Below, one piece after another: positions 8,024 to 16,822 of a stretch of 53,531 nucleotides of DNA. Both the position numbers and the translations under genes were made by a program. Origin of the DNA: an uncultured Oleispira sp. GTDB taxonomy: Bacteria > Pseudomonadota > Gammaproteobacteria > Pseudomonadales > Oceanobacteraceae. Below the pieces are notes generated by a model, which worked only from the letters and a program-made list of their open reading frames with translations, was not told the origin of the DNA and did no database searches. Within the stretch, counting starts at the first letter, position 1, and the number at the start of each line of letters is the position of its first letter. The stretch covers positions 1-53,531 of the forward strand of contig CAJXUD010000019.1 of the NCBI GenBank assembly GCA_913061415.1. The letters run 5' to 3'.

Positions 8024-9529
8024 ATGTCTTCTTCGACCCCTAATGTACCTACGAGTACAGACAATAATAACGCAATCCCTCTCAGTCTAGCCGTATTGCC
8101 CGTGATTATATTAATGATCATGTTGGCTGGTTCTGTTTACTATTTCTCTGACGATTCTTCTTATGGGGGCAACCAGATTGCCTTGCTGATTGCAGCGGCT
8201 GTCGCTTCGATCATTGGCGTAAGAATGGGCTTTAAATGGGATACCATTGAGCAGGGTATTATTGATGGTATTTCTAATGCCATGATTGCGGTGCTTATCT
8301 TACTGGTGGTTGGTTCATTAATTGGTAGTTGGATGCTGTCGGGTACTGTTCAAAGCTTGATCTATTATGGCCTCATGCTGATCAGTGCAGAGTGGTTTTA
8401 CGCGGCGGCGTGTTTGGTTTGTGCGATTGCTGCCATGAGTATAGGTAGTTCTTGGACCGTCGCGGGTACACTGGGTGTTGCTTTTATGGGCATGTCTGCT
8501 GCTATGCAGCTAGACCCAGCGATTGCTGCAGGTGCTGTTATTTCCGGTGCGTATTTTGGTGATAAGTTATCGCCACTCTCCGATACGACCAATCTAGCCT
8601 CTGCGGTGACGGATACACCACTTTTTTTGCACATTCAGAACTTACTCTGGACCACTATACCTAGCTTTGTTATTGCGTTGCTTTTGTTTGCCTTTATGGG
8701 TGGGGAGCCAACGTTATCGTCTGAACAGTCGATTCGTGAAACAATGGAAGGATTGGATGCTAATTTTACGATTGGTTTGCATTTGTTATTGCCGGTGTTT
8801 TTTGTTTTTGCTTTGGCGTGGATGAGAGTGCCTGCTTTGCCAACGATTCTTGCGGGCGCTGTAATTGGTTGTGTATTTGCGGTTATTTTTCAACCAGAAT
8901 CCGTTGCGCGTTTTGTGGTGGTATCAGAATTAGGAGACGGGCTATCAGTTGTGGAGCAAAACTTTTTGGCCGCTTGGAAGGTGTTGTTTGATGGCTATCA
9001 GTCGGACATCGGCAATGACGCGTTAGATAGCTTGCTGTCTCGTGGTGGTATGAGCAGTATGTTAAATACGGTTTGGCTTATCTTGTGTGCAATGACTTTT
9101 GGTTCGGTCATGGAAACCGTTGGTCTACTACAGCGTATTCTGGCGGCGATTATGAGTTCTATTGAATCAACGACTGGGTTAATCATTACTACGGTCTTTA
9201 CCTGCATTGGTGCAAACGTAATGACTGCTGACCAATATATTGCCATCGTCTTGCCGGGGCGTATGTTTAAGCTTGAATACACTAAACGTGGTTTAGCCTC
9301 TCAAAATCTGTCTCGTACACTTGAGGATTCTGCAACCATGACGTCACCGCTTATTCCTTGGAATACGTGTGGTGCTTATATGGCAGGAACGCTGGGCGTC
9401 GCAACGCTGACCTATCTACCGTATACCTTTTTTAACCTCTTGGGTCCGATTTTTTGTATCGCATTTGCCGTGACGCATTTCCGCATCATTCCTTTAACGG
9501 AAGAAGAAATGATTGAGAAGGCCGCGTAA
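8024..9529 (+). CDS. NhaC-family Na+/H+ antiporter
   Basis: Inner-membrane antiporter of 501 aa with about 11-12 hydrophobic segments. Family signatures include the SIGSSWTVAGTLGVAFMGM block, the GAYFGDKLSPLSDTTNLA ion-binding block near residues 180-197 and ANVMTADQYIAIVLPG near 405-420. Such proteins exchange Na+ for protons or sometimes couple Na+ to organic-acid exchange. The ATG at 8024 is preferred because AAAGAG lies 6 bp upstream; a GTG at 8018 is in frame but would sit inside that site. It ends in a hairpin that overlaps the start signals of the next gene. A Na+ antiporter fits a marine lifestyle. Confidence 0.9.
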   Translation: MSSSTPNVPTSTDNNNAIPLSLAVLPVIILMIMLAGSVYYFSDDSSYGGNQIALLIAAAVASIIGVRMGFKWDTIEQGIIDGISNAMIAVLILLVVGSLIGSWMLSGTVQSLIYYGLMLISAEWFYAAACLVCAIAAMSIGSSWTVAGTLGVAFMGMSAAMQLDPAIAAGAVISGAYFGDKLSPLSDTTNLASAVTDTPLFLHIQNLLWTTIPSFVIALLLFAFMGGEPTLSSEQSIRETMEGLDANFTIGLHLLLPVFFVFALAWMRVPALPTILAGAVIGCVFAVIFQPESVARFVVVSELGDGLSVVEQNFLAAWKVLFDGYQSDIGNDALDSLLSRGGMSSMLNTVWLILCAMTFGSVMETVGLLQRILAAIMSSIESTTGLIITTVFTCIGANVMTADQYIAIVLPGRMFKLEYTKRGLASQNLSRTLEDSATMTSPLIPWNTCGAYMAGTLGVATLTYLPYTFFNLLGPIFCIAFAVTHFRIIPLTEEEMIEKAA

Positions 9530-9585
9530 TCGATTAAGTCGAGGCGTTTAAAGGCTTATGGAAGCGTATTGCTTGTGCTTCTGTT

Positions 9586-9621
9586 AAAATCCTCTGCAAC
9601 TAACATTGCAGGGGATTTTTT
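9586..9621 (+). terminator. Terminator-like hairpin overlapping the FKBP ribosome binding site
   Basis: A 13-bp stem (AAAATCCTCTGCA with TGCAGGGGATTTT, one G-U pair, 8-nt loop) is followed by a T-run that ends at the base before the FKBP ATG. The AGGGGA ribosome site of that gene lies inside the 3' arm. The element can end the nhaC transcript and could also mask the FKBP ribosome site on read-through RNA. Confidence 0.75.
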
Positions 9622-10101
9622 ATGTTGATGACTTTTTTATACGTCGCCATTGGTGCTTTATTTATTTATGCCTTAAAGCGCGCATTTGCAGGCACTACAG
9701 GTACGAGCGTTGCCGGTAATATCGAAGCGGGTACACAGTTTTTAGAAGAGAATAAAAGTAAAGAAGGCGTAATTGAAACGGAATCAGGCTTGCAGTATTT
9801 ACAGCTTCAAGCTGGTAGCGGCACGGTGCATCCTGGCCCAAAAACTAAGGTATTAGCGCATTATCATGGTTCATTAATCGACGGCACGGTATTTGATAGC
9901 TCTGTTGATCGTGGACAGCCTTTGGACTTTGGTCTGAATCAGGTGATACGAGGCTGGACCGAAGGTTTGCAGTTGATGGTTGAGGGAGAGAAGGTGCGTT
10001 TATTCATTCCAAGTAAATTAGGCTACGGAAATCGCCCAGCAGGTTCAATTCCCGCGGGATCTGTTTTGATATTTGATGTCGAGCTTATTGCGATTCATTA
10101 A
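9622..10101 (+). CDS. Membrane-anchored FKBP-type peptidyl-prolyl isomerase
   Basis: Peptidyl-prolyl cis-trans isomerase of 159 aa. Residues 1-19 (LMTFLYVAIGALFIYALKR) form an uncleaved N-terminal anchor. A linker is followed by an FKBP domain (about residues 55-159) with the typical VLAHYHGSLIDGTVFDSS, VIRGWTEGLQLM and YGNRPAGSIPAGSVLIFDVEL blocks. It probably assists folding of exported proteins at the inner membrane. Compared with FklB/FkpA it lacks the long helical dimerisation domain, so it is likely monomeric. The ATG follows AGGGGA, which is part of a hairpin. Confidence 0.9.
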   Translation: MLMTFLYVAIGALFIYALKRAFAGTTGTSVAGNIEAGTQFLEENKSKEGVIETESGLQYLQLQAGSGTVHPGPKTKVLAHYHGSLIDGTVFDSSVDRGQPLDFGLNQVIRGWTEGLQLMVEGEKVRLFIPSKLGYGNRPAGSIPAGSVLIFDVELIAIH

Positions 10102-10233
10102 TAACGATTGATAATCAGTCAGTTATCGGTAAATTAAGCGCATGGGGTACTTGAAATTCTTTGTGCCGTCCTTATTATCAGTAGTATATAGAAAGTCGTA
10201 TAACGATAAATTAAACAACGGAGTTACAAAAAA

Positions 10234-10914
10234 ATGGAACATATTAGCACTGGCTCAGCTCAGCATGCCACAAGTGCCGAGACACAAAAAGTACTGCGCA
10301 ATACCTATATGCTATTAAGCATGACCCTTGCATTCAGTGCTTTAACAGCGGGCATTTCTATGTCTGTTAACTTGGGTAGCGGCGCCGCTATGATCATGTC
10401 GATCGCAGCGCTTGCACTTGTATGGTTTGTGCTGCCACGCACGGCGAATACAGCGATGGGTCTTCCGGTTGTATTTTTGTTTACAGGTCTTTTAGGTGCA
10501 GCCTTGGGGCCAATGCTTAACCGTTACTTGGCGTTGCCAAACGGTTCAGAAATGGTTATGCAGGCGTTGGGTGGTACTGCTATTGTCTTTATGTCGCTAT
10601 CGGCTTATGTATTAACGACTAAAAAAGACTTCTCCTTTTTGGGTGGCTTTTTGTTTGTTGGCTTGATGGTGGTTATTGTTGGTATGGTAGGCGCTATGAT
10701 CGCGGCGTTTTTCTTTGGCGTTGATGTGTCGTTCTTCTCCTTAGTTATGTCGGGTGTGATCGTATTGCTAATGTCTGGATTCATCTTGTTTGATACTAGC
10801 CGTATCATTACCGGTGGTGAGACTAACTACATCATGGCGACGGTTAGCTTGTACCTAAATATCTATAACTTGTTTACTGCGTTATTGCACATCATTGGTG
10901 CTACTGACGATTAA
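10234..10914 (+). CDS. Bax inhibitor-1/YccA family membrane protein
   Basis: Inner-membrane protein of 226 aa with seven hydrophobic helices, the length and topology of YccA/YbhL. The opening VLRNTYMLLSMTLAFSALTAG and the C-terminal ILFDTSRIITGGETNYIMATVSLYLNIYNLF block, with its conserved Asp residues, are characteristic of BI-1 (TMBIM). In E. coli YccA modulates the FtsH protease; the bacterial homologue BsYetJ is a pH-gated calcium leak channel. Which applies here is unknown. CGGAG lies upstream of the ATG and a strong hairpin follows the stop. Confidence 0.93.
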   Translation: MEHISTGSAQHATSAETQKVLRNTYMLLSMTLAFSALTAGISMSVNLGSGAAMIMSIAALALVWFVLPRTANTAMGLPVVFLFTGLLGAALGPMLNRYLALPNGSEMVMQALGGTAIVFMSLSAYVLTTKKDFSFLGGFLFVGLMVVIVGMVGAMIAAFFFGVDVSFFSLVMSGVIVLLMSGFILFDTSRIITGGETNYIMATVSLYLNIYNLFTALLHIIGATDD

Positions 10915-10922
10915 TCAGTATG

Positions 10923-10953
10923 AGGATAAAGGAGGCTAGGCCTTCTTTATCCT
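10923..10953 (+). terminator. Hairpin terminator after the Bax inhibitor-1 gene
   Basis: AGGATAAAGGAGGC pairs with GCCTTCTTTATCCT around a TAG loop (14-bp stem including one G-U). It begins 9 bp after the stop. The following sequence is only moderately T-rich. Confidence 0.8.
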
Positions 10954-11272
10954 ATTTATCCCTGCCAGTCATCCACCTAGCATTTCTTATTGCTTAGATC
11001 CCTCTCTAACTTCCCGCTTCTTAAACCTCAAGTTCAAGTCTCAAGCCAGAACTCTTAAACTTAAAGTCTTGTTGACTCTACTTGCCATTGCTTAAATCTT
11101 TATGCTGGTTTTTAAATCACTTTTTATAATCTTTTGTTATGGGTTTTTACGCTTGATTATAAGTTTAATGGGCCAGTATGGTTTTAAATTAAGCTCTATT
11201 AATGGCAAGAAGCACTGGTAATTTTGAGAAAAAACTTTGATGATGAGTCGATAAAAATATAAGAGTGAAAAT
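10954..11272. other. Non-coding gap before the HEPN-family gene
   Basis: About 320 bp with no open frame of useful length. It is A/T-rich and contains repeated CTTAAA/CTTAAAC strings (around 11018-11095) but no hairpin, tRNA or clear promoter that I can support. Confidence 0.5.
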
Positions 11273-11995
11273 ATGAGTAATCTTATTTTAGTTGATCACG
11301 TTGAGCGCCTTAAGCAAGATTTACGCTCTCAGCGAGATCAGTTGTCACAAGTTCATAGTACGCGCCTGCATCGTTCGTTAAGTTGGTTGAAGGCGGCAGG
11401 GGAGCAGCTTGAAAGCAATAATGTCGATCAGGCTTTCATAAATCTCTGGATCAGCTTTAGTGCGTGTTTTTATATTGAAGGTGAGGAGTCTATTGCTCCT
11501 TTTATTGAGAAGCTGGTCGCGCTTGATACTGAGCAGCGTATTTATACCTGTTTATGGAATGAGTATTCTCAATCGGTGAAAGCGCTGATTAAAAACCCTT
11601 ATGTGTTTGCTGAGTTTTGGAAAGCGCAGCGTCTTATGAGTGAACAGCTCGATGTGGACGAGTCTACTGAGGCGGCATCTCAAGAACTAACGGATAACAT
11701 CGAGGCGGCTTGGCGCGCCAGCTTTAATCAATCATCTGTTGAGGCGCTTAACTATTTGAGCCGAAAGAAAGTCGCACCGTTATTCTCTATCGTACTTGAT
11801 CGTTTATATGTATTGAGGAATCAAGTTTTACAAGGCGGGGCGACGTTTCAGAGCCAAGTGAACAGAGAGCAGGTTGAGGATGGCGTCGCACTGCTATCAA
11901 ACATAATGCCGATTATTGTTCGTATTATGCTCAGTAGCAGTGATGAAGACTGGGGTGATATTGCATACCCCGTTATTTCATTTGATGGTCTTTAA
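11273..11995 (+). CDS. HEPN-superfamily protein with the usual His replaced by Gln
   Basis: Soluble helical protein of 240 aa. The C-terminal block DRLYVLRNQVLQGGATFQSQ through DWGDIAYPV strongly resembles a HEPN-domain family whose members I recall reading RNQLVHGGATW at this point. HEPN proteins typically carry an R-x4-6-H motif for RNA cleavage; here the His position of R-x4-H is Gln, so ribonuclease activity may be lost. The N-terminal part (HRSLSWLKAAGEQLES; FINLWISFSACFYIEGEES) also fits the family. The gene stands alone between two gaps, convergent with argS. Family membership is recalled knowledge; loss of activity is inference. Confidence 0.72.
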   Translation: MSNLILVDHVERLKQDLRSQRDQLSQVHSTRLHRSLSWLKAAGEQLESNNVDQAFINLWISFSACFYIEGEESIAPFIEKLVALDTEQRIYTCLWNEYSQSVKALIKNPYVFAEFWKAQRLMSEQLDVDESTEAASQELTDNIEAAWRASFNQSSVEALNYLSRKKVAPLFSIVLDRLYVLRNQVLQGGATFQSQVNREQVEDGVALLSNIMPIIVRIMLSSSDEDWGDIAYPVISFDGL

Positions 11996-12017
11996 TAGGC
12001 GGTAGTGTAGAGCGCGT

Positions 12018-13760
12018 CTACATGCGCTCAAGCGTTTCGATACCCAGCAAGTTCAAGCCTTGCTTAATCGTCTTACCGGTTAATGCGGCAAGGCGTAAAC
12101 GACTCATTTTCTGCTCTTCGGTTTCTGCGCTAAGAATAGGGCAGTGCTCGTAGAAGCTAGAGAATAAACCGGCAACTTCATAAATGTAGCTACAAAGTGT
12201 ATGTGGCTGACCACGTTGACTGATGCGTTCCAATATTTCTGGGAATTGCATAAGTTTGTTAGCAAGATCTTTTTCTTTTTCGGCGTCCAGTTTTACATCG
12301 CCCTGAATGCTGTTCATGTCTAAGTTTGCTTTGTCGAAGATGCTTGCGACACGGGTATAGGCATACATAAGGTAAGGGGCGGTATTTCCTTCAAAACTTA
12401 GCATCTGATCAAAGTTGAAAATATAATCACGGGCGCGATCTTTCGAAAGGTCGGCGTATTTAACGGCCGATATGCCGACGACCTTACCAATTTGCTCAAG
12501 CTCTTGCTCGCTCATATCTGGGTTCTTGCTGCGAACTAACGCTATGGCGCGCTCTTCAGCTTCGTCTAATAAATCAACCAGTTTAACGGTGCCGCCACTG
12601 CGAGTTTTAAACGGTTTGCCATCGGCACCATTCATTGTACCAAAACCTAGGTGTTCTAAACTGGTTTGATCACTCGCAAAACCCGCTTTATGAGCCAGTG
12701 CAAATACTTGGTTGAAGTGAAGTGCTTGGCGCTGGTCAACAAAATATAAGACGCGGTCGGCGTTCAGTTGTTGCGCACGATAACGAATTGCTGCTAAATC
12801 ACTGGTTGCGTATAAAAATCCACCACCGGATTTTTGTACAATGATTGGCAGTGGCTCGCCTTCTTTGTTTATGAATTCATCAAGAAATACGCACAGGGCG
12901 CCATTGCTTTCGGTCAGTAGATTGGCTTCTTTTAAAGCATCTACGATAGATTGTAGGTCATTATTATAAGCGCTTTCGCCGCGTACATCCTTTGCAGTTA
13001 GGCTAACACCTAAGCGCTTATAAAGTTCTAAGCAATGCTCCAGTGAAATGCTATTGAATTCAGCCCACAATTTGTTGCAGTACTCATCGCCAGACTGCAA
13101 AGATACAACCAGTTCGCGAGCGCGATTTGCGAATGCTTCGGATTCGTCGAAACGACCTTTAGATGCACGATAAAAGCCTTCTAGGTCGGCTAGATCTAAT
13201 GCTTCACCATTATTCTGTTGTTCTTCCATATAGGCGAGCAGCATGCCGAACTGGGTGCCCCAATCGCCAACATGGTTTTGACGGATTACATTATGACCTT
13301 GAAATTCGAGTGCGCGTACGACAGCATCACCAATTATGCTGGAGCGTAAGTGACCAACATGCATTTCTTTGGCAAGGTTTGGTGAGCTGTAGTCAACGAC
13401 AATGTTTTGCGGAGCTTGGGTGCGCTTTATGCCAATGTGCTCATCAGCTAAAGCAAGGCTCACTTGCTTTTCTAACCAGCTGTCATCAACAAAGAAGTTA
13501 ATGAAGCCAGGACCTGCAATTTGAGTATCGCTAATGCGGGGATCTTTAGGCATTTGCTCGATGATTTTTTCTGCTAATGCTCTTGGGTTCATCCCCGCAG
13601 GCTTGGCAAGCATCATTGCGATGTTGCAGGCAAAATCACCGTGGCTTTTATCTTTTGTATTTGAGAGGTTGATGCGCGGGCTGACATCTTCAGCAAGCAC
13701 GCCTTGCTGTTTTAACGTATCAATGGTTTGTGATAATAATGCTTCGACAACCGATTTCAT
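12018..13760 (-). CDS. argS: Arginyl-tRNA synthetase
   Basis: Class I aminoacyl-tRNA synthetase, 580 aa, which charges tRNA-Arg. It has the N-terminal Add1 domain (about residues 1-90), the HIGH-type motif HVGHLRS in [20 protein letters not shown] near residue 130, the [20 protein letters not shown] block where the KMSKS loop is often degenerate in ArgRS, and the C-terminal DALR anticodon-binding domain with YAYTRVASI. The ATG at 13760 is preceded by AAAGGTAGCAGC on its strand. It converges on the HEPN-family gene with a 22-bp gap. Confidence 0.97.
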   Translation of the reverse strand: MKSVVEALLSQTIDTLKQQGVLAEDVSPRINLSNTKDKSHGDFACNIAMMLAKPAGMNPRALAEKIIEQMPKDPRISDTQIAGPGFINFFVDDSWLEKQVSLALADEHIGIKRTQAPQNIVVDYSSPNLAKEMHVGHLRSSIIGDAVVRALEFQGHNVIRQNHVGDWGTQFGMLLAYMEEQQNNGEALDLADLEGFYRASKGRFDESEAFANRARELVVSLQSGDEYCNKLWAEFNSISLEHCLELYKRLGVSLTAKDVRGESAYNNDLQSIVDALKEANLLTESNGALCVFLDEFINKEGEPLPIIVQKSGGGFLYATSDLAAIRYRAQQLNADRVLYFVDQRQALHFNQVFALAHKAGFASDQTSLEHLGFGTMNGADGKPFKTRSGGTVKLVDLLDEAEERAIALVRSKNPDMSEQELEQIGKVVGISAVKYADLSKDRARDYIFNFDQMLSFEGNTAPYLMYAYTRVASIFDKANLDMNSIQGDVKLDAEKEKDLANKLMQFPEILERISQRGQPHTLCSYIYEVAGLFSSFYEHCPILSAETEEQKMSRLRLAALTGKTIKQGLNLLGIETLERM

Positions 13761-13919
13761 GCTGCTACCTTTCTTTTGCTCTTGCGAGCCCGCTGTAAAT
13801 TTCTGAGGGCAGATTTTACGCGATAGTCAAAGGCTTGTCTTGGTTATCTTCTATCTATACCTATCAAGTATGAAATATCTAGTATATGATTTTTAAAAAC
13901 ACACAAGGAGGCGAAAGTT

Positions 13920-15050
13920 TTGGTTAAGGATGATTTGAAACGTGGATTTTTAACAAGGTCTATACACATAGGAAGTGCGCTCGCATTATCGTCTTTGATA
14001 GGCAGTCATGCTTTGGCGAATAATGATTTTGATGATTATAAATCGAGCATGTCAGCAGGTTTATTCAGTGTTGAGGACGAATTCGCTCAGTATAAAAAGG
14101 CTTATGCTAAAGCGTATCGTGACTATCAAGAAGAAATATCGCAGTTTTGGTCAGAAGTAGAACTGTCCGATAGTAAAACTTGGGTTGATTATAATTCAGC
14201 AATGGATGTTAAGCGTGTCTTCGACTTCTCTAAGAATGAAATCCGCATCTCTGTTCAGGGGCATAAGTTAGAAAGTTTTACTCCCGCAGATACCGAACGA
14301 GAAATTTTAAAAGCGTTGAACCTGGGGCTGGCTAAAGCTTATAGAATTGATCCGGTTTTGGCCCAGATAGTGGGTGGCCAAGAGCCTTTAAGTCAGCGAA
14401 AAATCATGGCGGCTGACAAGTCACTTGCAGCGCCCCTCGCTAAAGCGGCATTGCTTCAGCGTAAAGCAGGAAAAAAAGGCGATTTATTAATTATTACCGC
14501 CAAGTTACCGAAGGACAGTCTTTCTCAGCGAGCGGATACTTTTTTACCGAGTGTGCAAAAGTCTGCTGATAAATGGCAAGTATCTGCGCCACTTATTATG
14601 GCTATTATGCATACGGAATCTGCTTTTAATCCTTTAGCGCGCAGTCATATTCCAGCGTTTGGTCTTATGCAAATTGTGCCTAAGTCTGCCGGGCGTGACG
14701 CCAGTCGTTTGGTCTTTGGCGAAGAGCGCTTATTGGTAGGGCGTGATTTATTCGAACCTGAAACGAATATTGAGATGGGCGCGGCGTATTTGCATATTTT
14801 AGATACCCAATACCTGAAAGGTATTACAGATCCTGCCAGTCGACAGATTTGTGTGATTGCCGCTTATAATACCGGTGCGGGTAATGTTGCTCGTGCTTTT
14901 ACGGGCACGTCATCTATCAAGAAGGCCCTGCCTTTAATCAACCGCTTATCGTCACAGCAAATTTATGCGCATCTGCGCAGTAAGCTAAAGTATGAAGAAG
15001 CGCGTAATTACATTAAGAAAGTGACGGAGTTGCTGCCGCATTATCTTTAA
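13920..15050 (+). CDS. MltC-like lytic murein transglycosylase (non-lipidated)
   Basis: Periplasmic peptidoglycan-cleaving enzyme of 376 aa. Residues 1-33 form a signal peptide with predicted cleavage after SHALA; there is no lipobox Cys, unlike E. coli MltC. Residues about 40-205 match the MltC N-terminal (DUF3393) domain. The SLT domain spans about 210-376 with catalytic Glu233 in HTESAFNP and the motifs AFGLMQIVPKSAGRDA and AYNTGAGNVARAF. It starts at TTG 13920, supported by AAGGAGG 8 bp upstream; the nearby ATG is out of frame. A 57-aa coding gene follows on the same strand. Confidence 0.9.
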   Translation: MVKDDLKRGFLTRSIHIGSALALSSLIGSHALANNDFDDYKSSMSAGLFSVEDEFAQYKKAYAKAYRDYQEEISQFWSEVELSDSKTWVDYNSAMDVKRVFDFSKNEIRISVQGHKLESFTPADTEREILKALNLGLAKAYRIDPVLAQIVGGQEPLSQRKIMAADKSLAAPLAKAALLQRKAGKKGDLLIITAKLPKDSLSQRADTFLPSVQKSADKWQVSAPLIMAIMHTESAFNPLARSHIPAFGLMQIVPKSAGRDASRLVFGEERLLVGRDLFEPETNIEMGAAYLHILDTQYLKGITDPASRQICVIAAYNTGAGNVARAFTGTSSIKKALPLINRLSSQQIYAHLRSKLKYEEARNYIKKVTELLPHYL

Positions 15051-15054
15051 GTGA

Positions 15055-15083
15055 ATGCGTTAAATAAATGTGTTAAATAAATG
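15055..15083 (+). repeat. 13-bp tandem duplication after the mltC-like gene
   Basis: ATGCGTTAAATAA is followed directly by ATGTGTTAAATAA and then ATG, starting 4 bp past the stop. One of several unrelated post-gene duplications in the window. Confidence 0.8.
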
Positions 15084-15170
15084 GCTTATTTGGTCTCTTT
15101 ACAGTGAGAGTATGGAAACGGCATACTTTCTATTATTCAGAATAAAAATAAAAGTGCAGGAGAGGGAACG

Positions 15171-15344
15171 ATGCAAGAATATTATAATAAGAAAGCAAAG
15201 GAATGTGAGGCTGCTGTTGTGCAGTTAGAGCAGCAAATTGCGCGAATGACTAGCGATGATGCTGCAAGCTTGAAGGTCCAGATGGATCGAGTGCGCCGTG
15301 AAATGAAAAACTATAAGGCGGCACTGAGTCCAGTTGTTTCTTAG
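15171..15344 (+). CDS. 57-aa coiled-coil small protein
   Basis: Short gene preceded by GGAGAGGGAACG before the ATG. The product starts MQEYYNKKAKECEAAVVQLE and continues QQIARMTSDDAASLKVQMDR; it is highly charged with regularly spaced Leu/Val/Met, consistent with one helical hairpin or short coiled coil. There is no signal peptide or membrane segment. It lies 120 bp after the MltC-like gene and converges on the QueD-like gene. I do not recognise a family. The good ribosome site, uninterrupted frame and helical composition make it a likely real gene. Confidence 0.65.
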   Translation: MQEYYNKKAKECEAAVVQLEQQIARMTSDDAASLKVQMDRVRREMKNYKAALSPVVS

Positions 15345-15362
15345 GGTTGATGGTCTTTCAGT

Positions 15363-16208
15363 TTAAACTTCGAAAATCGCACCCTTGTTAAGGCCTTCAA
15401 AGGCCTTAACTGTGATTCTTCTGCTGGGTTCTTCGTCATGCAGTACCTGTGCGATGTGTGCCGCAATGCACTCGACTGTGGTATCTGTAGGCATTAAATA
15501 ACATACCGATTTAGGTAGGGTAAGTTCAAAGTGACCTTGTGGTGCATCATAAGCAAAGTGCATGGTGGGTTTATCATCACTGCTGATGCTCACTAGATCT
15601 TCTTCGCTGCCAATGTAAATATCACTCCAGCGATCAGCCCAGTTGTTCTCTAGGTCTCTATCTCGAGAGCCGTCGCTCCATATTTGGATGCGTGAACGGT
15701 GTCCATGTGCGATTCGTTGGCAATTGCCGTCATGCTTTTTAAGGCCGTGACTGTAGTGATAATAAGCGGCGTTGATCTCTTCAGCTTCAAATGACAATTG
15801 AATGTGTTCAAGATTGTCAGGAAAGTAGCTTGAAAGCTGGCGAATAGACCAAGTGGATGCTGTTTGTTCGTTAATTTCTTCAGCATCAATCAGGGCGACA
15901 GCCTCTAAAGGCGCCTCCATTGTGAGCACATTATCGTTACCAAAATTCCAGCTAAGTGAAATTCGGTCGTTGTTGATACTATACGTTAGGCGCTCAGACT
16001 TGGTTGGCACTAATAAGCGATGATCCAGTTGATCATCTAGCCAGTTACGCAGAACTTTTTTGACGACGCCAAAGTCCCAAATCATGCTTGTTTGATCTAG
16101 GCCTCCATCTAATAATACGGAGGCTAGCCAAGTTTCGCCGACTAAACCGCGTTGGTCATCCAGGTAACTGAAATCTACATTGGTAAGGTTGTCGACAAAT
16201 AACTGCAT
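15363..16208 (-). CDS. 6-pyruvoyl-tetrahydropterin synthase/QueD-like protein with two T-fold halves
   Basis: Protein of 281 aa, about twice a single QueD. The first half (WLASVLLDGGLDQTSMIWDFGVVKKVLRNWLDDQLDHRLLV) carries the C-terminal QueD-like Asp/His features. The second half has HYSHGLKKHDGNCQRIAHGHR, with a Cys before HGH as in the QueD active site and zinc ligands. The family makes 6-carboxytetrahydropterin for queuosine or related pterins; the exact reaction here is uncertain. The ATG at 16208 has AAGAGA upstream; a farther in-frame TTG at 16232 would add eight residues. A perfect 24-nt palindrome lies in its 3' end. Confidence 0.82.
   Translation of the reverse strand: MQLFVDNLTNVDFSYLDDQRGLVGETWLASVLLDGGLDQTSMIWDFGVVKKVLRNWLDDQLDHRLLVPTKSERLTYSINNDRISLSWNFGNDNVLTMEAPLEAVALIDAEEINEQTASTWSIRQLSSYFPDNLEHIQLSFEAEEINAAYYHYSHGLKKHDGNCQRIAHGHRSRIQIWSDGSRDRDLENNWADRWSDIYIGSEEDLVSISSDDKPTMHFAYDAPQGHFELTLPKSVCYLMPTDTTVECIAAHIAQVLHDEEPSRRITVKAFEGLNKGAIFEV
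15387..15410. repeat. Perfect 11-bp inverted repeat inside the QueD-like gene
   Basis: GTTAAGGCCTT, a CA spacer, then AAGGCCTTAAC. It sits in the last 50 bases of the minus-strand gene, just beyond the convergent 57-aa gene. It has no T-run, so it may be an RNA 3'-end stabiliser or chance. Confidence 0.6.
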
Positions 16209-16342
16209 GAAAATCTCTTGCTTGGGCTTCAAAAGAGGGCATTCTACCCGAAGTTAACCCCACAGCGTAGCACCAGTTACGTTATAATGGCTTTCTTTAG
16301 TGTTTTACCTCCCTATACAACTGTTAAATGAGTCGAGTGGCT

Positions 16343-16822
16343 ATGAAATACCTCAATCTGGAAGATTTTGATCGCGCCTGGATCTTTCGTCATAAAGACC
16401 TGCCATTGGCTGAAGATGTTAAAGCAGCGATTAAACCTTATACCGAAGCGGTCTCTAACCAATTGTGGAATCAGTATATTTCACAGCAGTCTGGGCACTC
16501 ATCTCAATTTGCAAGTGGTGATTGGCCGGTGAAAGGTGGTGTCTGGTCGGACAAGGGCGATTGGCAGAAGGCCTGGGATTCAGAAACGAATGAGCTCCCG
16601 AGTATTATCCTTGAACACTTGGATTGGGATGATAATACTAACGTATTGTTTTTTTATGACAGTGATAGAGTCGTTGAAACCAGTTGGAAGGTGTTTAAGC
16701 AAAGCTGGAAAAACTTTTTATTTTTTGATGATGGTCCAATTTTATTGGGTAAGAAGCGTAAGCAGGCCGTTCAGTTTCTACAAGATGGCAGTTTTACTGT
16801 CGGTGCGCTGCCCGCAAAATGA
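16343..16822 (+). CDS. DUF2947 family protein
   Basis: Soluble protein of 159 aa matching the DUF2947 family known from Vibrio, Shewanella and related marine genera. Recognisable blocks are the opening MKYLNLEDFDRAWIFRHKDL, WQKAWDSE, ILEHLDWDDNTNVLFFY and SWKNFLFFDDGPILLGKKRK. Function unknown. I prefer the ATG at 16343 because the family normally begins M-x-YL; an ATG at 16328 is in frame. The stop overlaps the ATG of the DMT transporter gene by 4 bp (ATGA), so the two are translationally coupled. Confidence 0.85.
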   Translation: MKYLNLEDFDRAWIFRHKDLPLAEDVKAAIKPYTEAVSNQLWNQYISQQSGHSSQFASGDWPVKGGVWSDKGDWQKAWDSETNELPSIILEHLDWDDNTNVLFFYDSDRVVETSWKVFKQSWKNFLFFDDGPILLGKKRKQAVQFLQDGSFTVGALPAK

